From an uncultured Bacilli bacterium (lineage in GTDB: Bacteria > Bacillota_I > Bacilli_A > RF39 > UBA660), in contig CAKOOU010000043.1 in assembly GCA_934098455.1 (NCBI GenBank), positions 1 to 6,686 of the forward strand: a DNA stretch of 6,686 nt. Reading direction: 5' to 3'. Of the stretch, positions 1 through 4,934 are shown in pieces; within the stretch, counting starts at the first letter, position 1, and each line of letters opens with the position of its first letter. The notes below the pieces were generated by a model. That model searched no databases, was not told the origin of the DNA, and was given only the letters and a program-made list of their open reading frames with translations. Position numbers and translations under genes: made by a program.

Positions 1-107
1 AAATGTACAAAATTTTAATTCTCTTTGGTATTTCTACCTTAATAAAAATATAACATTTTTTTATTTTGTTTTCAATAGTTTTTTGACTTTTTTTAAGATT
101 TTTTATA
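1..107. other. T-rich non-coding stretch at left edge
   Basis: The plus strand shows repeated runs of T (A on the minus strand) and no gene that I can support. A 16-codon ATG frame starts at base 3 without a ribosome binding site. The only other structure is a 4-bp hairpin (GGTA/TACC, 27-38) with a GAAA loop on the minus strand, too short to interpret. Confidence 0.5.
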
Positions 108-137
108 TTGACACATCAATAATTATGATGTTAAAAT
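108..137 (+). promoter_or_regulatory. Strong sigma-A-type promoter for the small RNA
   Basis: A perfect -35 box TTGACA (108-113) is followed after 18 bases by the -10 box TAAAAT (132-137). That box is preceded by TG one base upstream (129-130), giving an extended -10. It is the best promoter in the window, and transcription should start near 144-146. The spacer holds an inverted repeat, ACATCA (113-118) and TGATGT (126-131), which could be an operator or chance. No ORF with a usable ribosome binding site follows before the terminator at 188-218, so the product should be a short RNA. Confidence 0.6.
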
Positions 138-144
138 TAATTTA

Positions 145-218
145 AGTAGAGCATTTATTTTATAATGCCTACCCGTTTTGAGTAAGCACTCGTATTAAAT
201 TACGAGTCCTTTTATTTT
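145..218 (+). ncRNA. Predicted small RNA, candidate type I antitoxin
   Basis: The predicted transcript is about 74 nt, bounded by the promoter at 108-137 and the terminator at 188-218. It has a 5' hairpin of 8 pairs with one bulged A150 (GTAG/CTAC plus GCAT/ATGC, 146-154 with 165-172), then a linker and the terminator hairpin. Linker and terminator arm (180-197) hold two segments repeated in direct orientation at 476-486 and 414-423. Because the facing peptide gene at 347-442 is read from the other strand, these repeats make the RNA complementary to its mRNA just upstream of the ribosome binding site (10 of 11 positions including one G-U) and in codons 7-10 (10 of 10). Size, convergent layout and two separate pairing sites resemble RNA II of the par locus of pAD1. 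Function is inferred; no known RNA family was recognised. Confidence 0.5.
188..218 (+). terminator. Intrinsic terminator of the small RNA
   Basis: A perfect 7-bp stem, ACTCGTA (188-194) with TACGAGT (201-207), has a 6-base loop and is followed by CCTTTTATTTT on the plus strand. The minus strand lacks a T run after the stem, so it works mainly for plus-strand transcription. The 5' arm and loop contain the ACTCGTATTA repeat that could pair with the peptide mRNA. Confidence 0.65.
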
Positions 219-221
219 ACA

Positions 222-254
222 TTAATATATTTGTTTTTATTACAAATATATTAA
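222..254. repeat. Perfect 13-bp inverted repeat
   Basis: The arms TTAATATATTTGT (222-234) and ACAAATATATTAA (242-254) match perfectly around a 7-base loop. The stem is almost entirely A/T and has no clean T run on either side, so it is not a classic terminator. It lies between the small RNA end and the peptide gene, and could form or protect the 3' end of the minus-strand peptide mRNA. Confidence 0.55.
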
Positions 255-315
255 GAACTAAAATATGATATATAATATCAAACCATAATATAATATTTAT
301 ACATGGCAGAACAAA

Positions 316-335
316 TAATTAATACGTAGTGCTTA
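316..335 (-). repeat. Inverted near-copy of the small RNA pairing segment
   Basis: Read on the minus strand this 20-mer starts TAAGCACTACGTATTAA. It matches plus-strand 183-202 (TAAGCACTCGTATTAAA...) in 19 of 21 aligned columns with two single-base gaps. It lies just downstream of the peptide stop codon, in the presumed 3' UTR. Its AAGCACTA (334-327) is perfectly complementary to TAGTGCTT in the same mRNA's 5' UTR (487-480). It could therefore fold the mRNA back on itself, as in the fold-back elements of hok and aapA1 mRNAs. The role is inferred. Confidence 0.5.
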
Positions 336-346
336 TAAGTTTAAAC

Positions 347-442
347 CTAAACCCCTTTACGTAGGAGGATAAAAGCCATACTTAATATGATTATAACAAT
401 TAGCCTATTGATTACTCGTATTATGAATAACTTAGTACTCAT
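347..442 (-). CDS. Small hydrophobic cationic peptide, candidate type I toxin
   Basis: This is an ORF of 31 residues beginning MSTKLF and ending LLRKGV, stop TAG. Residues 5-27 are almost wholly Ile/Leu/Val/Phe apart from R9, N12, R13 and S21, and the tail carries R28 and K29. This is the form of a single membrane-spanning peptide like type I toxins (Fst is 33 residues), though no family sequence motif is recognised. The chosen ATG lies 8 bases after GGGGTG, which can pair with the 16S 3' end using one G-U; in-frame ATG (446-448) and GTG (449-451) codons further upstream are alternatives. The Shine-Dalgarno lies in a hairpin (454-478). Codons such as CTC, AGG, CGA, GGG and ATC are unlike holA next door. 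The convergent small RNA at 145-218 is complementary to its leader and early codons. A hydrophobic frame of similar size also runs on the opposite strand (387-473), so coding is unproven. Confidence 0.45.
   Translation of the reverse strand: MSTKLFIIRVINRLIVIIILSMAFILLRKGV
414..423. repeat. Direct repeat shared with small RNA terminator arm
   Basis: ACTCGTATTA occurs here and at 188-197 in the same orientation. On the minus strand it reads TAATACGAGT and falls in codons 7-10 of the peptide gene, so the small RNA could form 10 uninterrupted pairs with the mRNA there. A 10-base match alone could be chance in such AT-rich DNA; its placement is what makes it notable. Confidence 0.5.
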
Positions 443-453
443 TATCATCACAC

Positions 454-478
454 CCCTTCTATTTATTAAATAGTTGGG
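454..478 (-). promoter_or_regulatory. Hairpin sequestering the peptide Shine-Dalgarno
   Basis: On the minus strand CCC (478-476), AA, CTATTT, loop AAT, AAATAG, AA and GGG (456-454) form a symmetric hairpin of 9 pairs with a 2x2 A internal loop. The GGG arm is the core of the peptide's ribosome binding site, so folding would hide it. A comparable 5' stem limits translation of Fst. The CCC arm overlaps the small RNA pairing site at 476-486. Confidence 0.5.
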
Positions 479-486
479 CAAGCACT
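476..486. repeat. Direct repeat shared with small RNA linker
   Basis: GGGCAAGCACT here and GAGTAAGCACT at 180-190 agree at 9 of 11 positions, including the unbroken AAGCACT. On the minus strand this is in the 5' leader of the peptide gene, so the small RNA can pair with it at 10 of 11 positions counting one G-U. The extended AAGCACTA (480-487) is also an inverted match to 327-334. Confidence 0.5.
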
Positions 487-557
487 AATCAAAATAAAGC
501 TCTGGTTATATATACTACAACAATATATTTAAAATAATTGTCGAATATTGTAATCAT

Positions 558-1490
558 TTATAAATTTATTATAAATATTTTTAAAGCGTTATATTTATCT
601 AATTCTCCTACTTTTATTTTTCTATCTAATTCACCAATATAAAGTAATTTTTCTTTTAATTCTTCATTAGAATATTTATAACTATTATCATGAGCTAATT
701 TTATTCTATATGGATGAATAGAAAGTTCATCTGCTATATTTTTTTCTGTTAAACCTTGTTTAATTAAATTTTTTGTACTATATATTAATCTATATTGTGC
801 AGCAATAGTACTAAGAATAATAGCAGGTTCTATATTATTTTCTATTATTATATTTAATTCTTCTAAACATTTTTCTATATCTTTTTTTATAACTAAATCT
901 ACATATTTAAATATATCTATATTTTCTATATTAATTGTATATTCTTTAATATCTTTTATATTAATTAAATAATCTTTTTTCATAATTAATACTTTATCTA
1001 ATTCATTTAATATATAATCATAATTATTATCTAATCTATTTATTAATAGTTCTAAGGCATTATTCTCTATTTTATAGTTTTTATCTTTTAAATATTTTAT
1101 TATTTCTTTTTTTAAATTATCTTTTTCTGGCATATTTAATTCTAATAAATTACCTTTATTATTAATTAATTTAACACATTTTTTCGTTTTCTTAATATTA
1201 TCTGTTAAAAATATAAGTGTTGTATTTTTATTGGGATTATTTAAATAATTTTCTAATATTTCTAATTCATTTTTATATTCATATTTAGTTCCAAATATAA
1301 AAGAATTATAAACAACAATAGCTTTTTTATCATTAAATAAAGATACGTAATTTGCTTCTTCTAATATTGTTTTTATATCATCTACACTTAAATCAAAATA
1401 ACTTATATTTTCTTTATCTATATCTTTAGTTAATTTATCTAATTCTGTTTTTAATAATCTATATGAATTGCTTTTTATAATATATTCCAT
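558..1490 (-). CDS. holA: DNA polymerase III delta subunit
   Basis: HolA is the clamp-loader delta subunit. It opens the beta sliding clamp and works with DnaX and HolB at the replication fork in the cytoplasm. The 310 residues fit the family, slightly shorter than the usual 330-345. The N-terminal AAA-like domain (about 1-140) shows the family segment ANYVSLFNDKKAIVVYN (46-62) and the TLIFLTDN strand (91-98), with no Walker A motif, as expected for delta. A middle domain follows (about 140-210), then the C-terminal collar domain with the Firmicutes-style ILSTIAAQYRLIY (225-237) and HPYRIKLA (259-266). The ATG is preceded by AGGAGA at 8 bases. The gene is extremely AT-rich and its protein is loaded with Ile, Asn and Lys. 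It sits after the arc operon terminator, so it is probably transcribed separately. In many Firmicutes holA lies between comEC and rpsT; neither is seen here. No clear terminator follows it. Confidence 0.93.
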   Translation of the reverse strand: MEYIIKSNSYRLLKTELDKLTKDIDKENISYFDLSVDDIKTILEEANYVSLFNDKKAIVVYNSFIFGTKYEYKNELEILENYLNNPNKNTTLIFLTDNIKKTKKCVKLINNKGNLLELNMPEKDNLKKEIIKYLKDKNYKIENNALELLINRLDNNYDYILNELDKVLIMKKDYLINIKDIKEYTINIENIDIFKYVDLVIKKDIEKCLEELNIIIENNIEPAIILSTIAAQYRLIYSTKNLIKQGLTEKNIADELSIHPYRIKLAHDNSYKYSNEELKEKLLYIGELDRKIKVGELDKYNALKIFIINL

Positions 1491-1510
1491 ACTTATTTCT
1501 CCTAATTAAT

Positions 1511-1520
1511 ATAATAACAT
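1511..1520 (-). promoter_or_regulatory. Possible extended -10 promoter of holA
   Basis: On the minus strand ATGTTATTAT gives TG, one base, then TATTAT, one mismatch from consensus. It lies between the arc terminator and the holA ribosome binding site (AGGAG, 1499-1503). No -35 box is evident and the leader would be only about 14 nt, so it could be a chance match in AT-rich DNA. Confidence 0.3.
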
Positions 1521-1522
1521 AT

Positions 1523-1551
1523 AAAGAAAATAAAAGACAGATAAATCTGTC
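1523..1551 (-). terminator. Intrinsic terminator of the arc operon
   Basis: On the minus strand GACAGA (1551-1546), loop TTTA and TCTGTC (1541-1536) form a perfect 6-bp stem followed by TTTTATTTTCTTT. It starts 6 bases past the arcD stop codon, so it marks the end of the arcABCD transcript and separates it from holA. Confidence 0.8.
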
Positions 1552-1557
1552 ATTTTA

Positions 1558-3003
1558 TTAACCCATTACTAATGCAAATAATGATAATATCACGATATTT
1601 GCTATTGCAATAGTAAGTACTATTTTGAAAGCAAATTTAACCCAAGTAGAATATTCTACTTTTGCTAATGCTAAACCTCCCATTATTGCTCCACATGTTG
1701 GAGTAATTAAATTTACAAGTCCATTTGCAGATACCATTGTCATTACAGATACTTCTGTACTATAACCTAGTTGTGCTGCAAGAGGTGCAATAATTGGAGT
1801 TGATAATGTTGCAAGTCCACTACTTGATGGTACTAGAATTGATAATATTATATGTAATATATAATTTAATGGGACAAATGCTAATTCTGGTAATTTAGAT
1901 AGCATATTTGCAGCATTATAAATTATATAATTATCTAAGTATGTTGTTTTCATTAATACACTAGCTCCACGTGCTACTGCTATAATTAATATAACACCTA
2001 TCATATCATCTGCACCATCTACGAATGTATCAACAAATCCTTTTTCTCCAAAATTATTTATTATTGCAATAATAATTGACATAACTAAGAACCATAATGC
2101 AGATTCATAGAACCACCAATTACCTAAACTAGATCCAGTAAGCCATCCAGTGAATTTATCAAATATTGTTATATTAAATTCACCCCATGGAATAAATCCA
2201 ATAATCATTATTACAAATGTTAATGCAAATAAATATAATGTAACTTTTTGTTTACCAGTTAAAACTGCTTTATCTTTAGTAGTTGCTTCATATTTACCAA
2301 ATTTCTTTTCAGCATTATTTTGTTCTCTTAAACTCATTATTGTTGAACCTTTATCACGTTTAACTTTAGCAGCATAACGCAATACGAAGAAACAACTTAT
2401 TGCAAGTGATGTTAACCATAATATAACACCAATCATAATTACTAATCCTTGATTAGCTTTAATTCCATCTGGTAAAGCACTTATTGCAGCACCAGTTGCA
2501 AATGGATTTATTGTTGAACCTAGAACACCACTACCAGCACCAAGTAGTATGGTAGCAGAACCTACAATAGGATCCATTCCTGCAGCCATCATAGTTGCTG
2601 CTAATAATACATAAAAACCTACAGTTTCTTCAAGCATTCCATAAGTTGTACCACCTACAGAAAATATAAACATCAAGATAGGAATTAAAAGTAATTCTCT
2701 TCCCTTTAATTTTTGTACTAATGCTTTAATACCAGTTTCAAGAGCACCAGTTTTATTTATAACAGCTAAGAAACCTCCTAAAACCATTATAAATATTGAT
2801 ACATCAACTGCATCTTCAAAACCTAATATTGGTGACATTAATACATCAGATAATTTTGCACCAACTGTTCCACTTCCATTAACAATATTTTCTCCTACAA
2901 ACTTTGCATTTGGAAGTAAATGTGATAATATTCCTAAACCAAATATTAGTATAAGAATAATTGAAAAAGCTGATAACATTGTTTTCTTTTTCTTTTTTGC
3001 CAT
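1558..3003 (-). CDS. arcD: YfcC-family transporter, probable arginine:ornithine antiporter
   Basis: This is an integral membrane protein of 481 residues with about 12 hydrophobic segments after a cationic start (MAKKKKKT). Family signatures of the YfcC/DcuC-like carriers are visible: GGTTYGMLEET (117-127), GAGSGVLGSTINPFATGAA (155-173), VPSSSGLATLSTPIIAPLA (391-409) and NLITPTCGAIMGGL (431-444). In streptococcal arc operons a YfcC-type protein fills the ArcD position and exchanges arginine for ornithine, which costs no energy. The same role is inferred here from operon position, not from substrate residues. It is unrelated to the APC-type ArcD of Pseudomonas. The ATG lies one base after the arcC stop, and its strong Shine-Dalgarno (AAGGAGG, 3014-3020) is inside arcC. 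A terminator follows at 1523-1551. The family call is firm; the substrate is probable. Confidence 0.88.
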   Translation of the reverse strand: MAKKKKKTMLSAFSIILILIFGLGILSHLLPNAKFVGENIVNGSGTVGAKLSDVLMSPILGFEDAVDVSIFIMVLGGFLAVINKTGALETGIKALVQKLKGRELLLIPILMFIFSVGGTTYGMLEETVGFYVLLAATMMAAGMDPIVGSATILLGAGSGVLGSTINPFATGAAISALPDGIKANQGLVIMIGVILWLTSLAISCFFVLRYAAKVKRDKGSTIMSLREQNNAEKKFGKYEATTKDKAVLTGKQKVTLYLFALTFVIMIIGFIPWGEFNITIFDKFTGWLTGSSLGNWWFYESALWFLVMSIIIAIINNFGEKGFVDTFVDGADDMIGVILIIAVARGASVLMKTTYLDNYIIYNAANMLSKLPELAFVPLNYILHIILSILVPSSSGLATLSTPIIAPLAAQLGYSTEVSVMTMVSANGLVNLITPTCGAIMGGLALAKVEYSTWVKFAFKIVLTIAIANIVILSLFALVMG

Positions 3004-3004
3004 T

Positions 3005-3949
3005 TTATTTTCTCCTCCTTATAGTTGTACCATTTTTACCTTTTATTGCATCAAGTGCATTTTCTAAAGAACTAATAACTGCTACTTTTTTATCATCATT
3101 TTCTACAAATGACATACATGCTTCAATTTTTGGTAACATACTACCAGGTTTAAATTCTTTTGATTTAATAAAATATTTTAAATCACTTATGTCTACATCA
3201 TCTAATCCAGTTTGATTTGCTGTATTAAAATTAATATAAACTTTATCAATTGAAGTAAGTATTAAAAGTATATCAGCAACTATTAGTTTTCCAAGTAAAC
3301 TTGCAGTTTTATCTTTATCTATAACTGCATCTACTCCTTCTAATAGTTCTATTTTATCCGTTCTTACAACTGGTATTCCACCACCACCACATGCAATAAC
3401 TACGACATCATCATCAACAAGTTTTTTTATAACATTTTTTTCTATAATGTCTATTGGTTCAGGAGATGGTACTACTCTCCTAAAACCTCGCCCAGCATCT
3501 TCTTTCATGATATAGCCTTTTTCATTTTCAATTTTTACAGCTTCACTTTTTGTGTAAAAATCTCCAATTGGCTTTGTAGGATTTTTAAAGGCCTTATCTT
3601 TCTTATCTACTAGGACTTGTGTTATTAAGGTTGCGCAATTTTTAACAATACCACATCTTTCTAACTCATCTTGTAAGCATTGTTGTAATTGGTAACCAAT
3701 ATAACCTTGACTCATACTTCCACATTCAGCAAAAGGCATATCTGGTGTTTTAACTTTACCATTTGATGCATATTCCATTGCTAGACTTATTGCTCCTACT
3801 TGTGGACCATTCCCATGTGTAAGCACTATTTTATTTCCGTCTTTAATCAAATCTACAAGTATTTTACTTACACTTTCTAATATTTTTAATTGTTCACTAG
3901 GAGTTTTGCCTAAAGCGTTTCCTCCTAATGCAACTACTATTTTACTCAT
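3005..3949 (-). CDS. arcC: Carbamate kinase
   Basis: ArcC transfers the phosphate of carbamoyl phosphate to ADP, giving ATP plus carbamate, which decays to CO2 and ammonia. This is the energy-yielding step of the arginine deiminase pathway. The full 314 residues match the family length. Visible motifs are the N-terminal VVALGGNALG (5-14), THGNGPQVG (44-52), the FRRVVPSPEP loop (156-165), VIACGGGGIPVV (184-195), the DAVIDKDKTASLL segment (207-219) and FKPGSMLPKIEA (266-277). The start codon overlaps the end of arcB by 8 bases (ATGAGTAA) and has no Shine-Dalgarno, so translation is probably coupled to arcB termination. The tail, RRRK, is encoded by the bases that also form the arcD ribosome binding site. 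Confidence 0.95.
   Translation of the reverse strand: MSKIVVALGGNALGKTPSEQLKILESVSKILVDLIKDGNKIVLTHGNGPQVGAISLAMEYASNGKVKTPDMPFAECGSMSQGYIGYQLQQCLQDELERCGIVKNCATLITQVLVDKKDKAFKNPTKPIGDFYTKSEAVKIENEKGYIMKEDAGRGFRRVVPSPEPIDIIEKNVIKKLVDDDVVVIACGGGGIPVVRTDKIELLEGVDAVIDKDKTASLLGKLIVADILLILTSIDKVYINFNTANQTGLDDVDISDLKYFIKSKEFKPGSMLPKIEACMSFVENDDKKVAVISSLENALDAIKGKNGTTIRRRK
3014..3020 (-). promoter_or_regulatory. arcD ribosome binding site inside arcC
   Basis: AAGGAGG on the minus strand is a full match to the anti-Shine-Dalgarno and lies 10 bases before the arcD ATG. It is read in frame as part of the ArcC C-terminal codons for I310, R311 and R312. It fixes the arcD start. Confidence 0.85.
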
Positions 3950-4934
3950 TTTTCATTGTTGCATACATTACAGCTTTTATAGTATGCATCCTATTTTCTG
4001 CTTGATCAAATACTTTTGACTTACTACTATTAAATACTTTATCAGTAACTTCCATTTCTTTAAGACCAAATTTTTCATAAACATCTTTACCAATAGTTGT
4101 ATTTAAATCATGAAATGATGGTAAACAATGTAAGAATATTGCATTATCTTTAGCGTTTTCCATAACATTATCATTTACTTGATAAGCATTTAATAATTTA
4201 ATTCTTTCATTCCATACTTCATCTGGTTCTCCCATAGAAACCCAGACATCTGTATAAATTACATCTGCATCTTTTGTACCAACATTAACATCTTCTGTAA
4301 AACTAATTGTTGCACCTGTTAGGCTAGCTATTTCTTTTGCTTTAATAACTAAATCTAAATTAGGCCATAAACTTTTAGGAGCACAAGCTACAAAATGCAT
4401 TCCCATTTTAGCACAAACTATCATTAATGAATTGGCAACATTATTTCTAGCATCACCCATGAATACCAATTTTATATCTTTTAAATGTCCAAAATTTTCT
4501 TCAACAGTTAATACGTCTGCTAGCATTTGAGTAGGATGAAATTCCGTAGTTAAACCATTCCATACAGGAACTCCTGCATTTTCTGCTAATGTTTCTACAA
4601 TACTTTGCTCAAATCCACGATATTCAATTCCATCATACATTCTACCTAATACTTTTGCTGTATCACTTATACTTTCTTTTTTACCCATTTGACTGCTTCC
4701 AGGGTCTAAGTAAGTAACTCCCATACCTAAATCCCTACCAGCAACTTCAAATGCACAACGTGTTCTAGTAGATGTTTTTTCAAATAAAAGTACTATATTT
4801 TTTCCTTTTAAATATTCATGAGGAATATTATTTTTTTTCTTTTCTTTTAAATCTTTAGACAAATCCAATAAATATCTAATTTCTTCTGGAGTATAATCAA
4901 TTAATGTTAAAAAATTCCTGCCAGTTAAATTCAT
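3942..4934 (-). CDS. arcB: Ornithine carbamoyltransferase, catabolic
   Basis: ArcB carries out phosphorolysis of citrulline to ornithine and carbamoyl phosphate, feeding ArcC; the same fold also catalyses the biosynthetic reverse, so the direction is inferred from the operon. From the chosen start the protein is 330 residues. It has the carbamoyl-phosphate motif STRTR (55-59), HPTQ (133-136), FMGDARNNVANS (158-169), the ornithine-side segment TDVWVSMG (228-235) and HCLPSFHD (269-276), where most relatives have HCLPAFHD. The frame is open to an ATG at 4976, but those extra residues do not resemble the family. The ATG at 4934 gives the standard MNLTGRNFLTL start and lies 9 bases after GGAAAGG. 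The gene overlaps the arcA end by 38 bases and the arcC start by 8. Confidence 0.95.
   Translation of the reverse strand: MNLTGRNFLTLIDYTPEEIRYLLDLSKDLKEKKKNNIPHEYLKGKNIVLLFEKTSTRTRCAFEVAGRDLGMGVTYLDPGSSQMGKKESISDTAKVLGRMYDGIEYRGFEQSIVETLAENAGVPVWNGLTTEFHPTQMLADVLTVEENFGHLKDIKLVFMGDARNNVANSLMIVCAKMGMHFVACAPKSLWPNLDLVIKAKEIASLTGATISFTEDVNVGTKDADVIYTDVWVSMGEPDEVWNERIKLLNAYQVNDNVMENAKDNAIFLHCLPSFHDLNTTIGKDVYEKFGLKEMEVTDKVFNSSKSKVFDQAENRMHTIKAVMYATMKNE

Noticed and set aside
387..473. A 28-codon hydrophobic ORF on the plus strand, opposite the candidate toxin, with AGGAGG at 363-368.
   Set aside because: The Shine-Dalgarno is 18 bases from the ATG, too far for normal initiation, and no start codon lies at proper distance. 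The direct repeats also fit a minus-strand target. It cannot be fully excluded.
318..492. A 6S-like or other structured RNA on the plus strand, closed by TAGTGCTT/AAGCACTA.
   Set aside because: Beyond the 8-bp closing stem I could not build the long interrupted hairpin and central bubble of 6S RNA, and no terminator follows on the plus strand.
500..557. A hairpin (ACAATAT/ATATTGT) downstream of holA as a terminator.
   Set aside because: The stem is weak, the loop long and no T run follows. I also could not find a convincing -35 for a minus-strand peptide promoter here, only TATATA near 505-514.
2150..2377. 75-codon plus-strand ORF within arcD.
   Set aside because: It is antisense to a conserved membrane protein gene, with no ribosome binding site or family resemblance.
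2961..3215. 84-codon plus-strand ORF across the arcC/arcD junction.
   Set aside because: It is a shadow of two well-supported genes; its hydrophobic look comes from antisense Lys codons.
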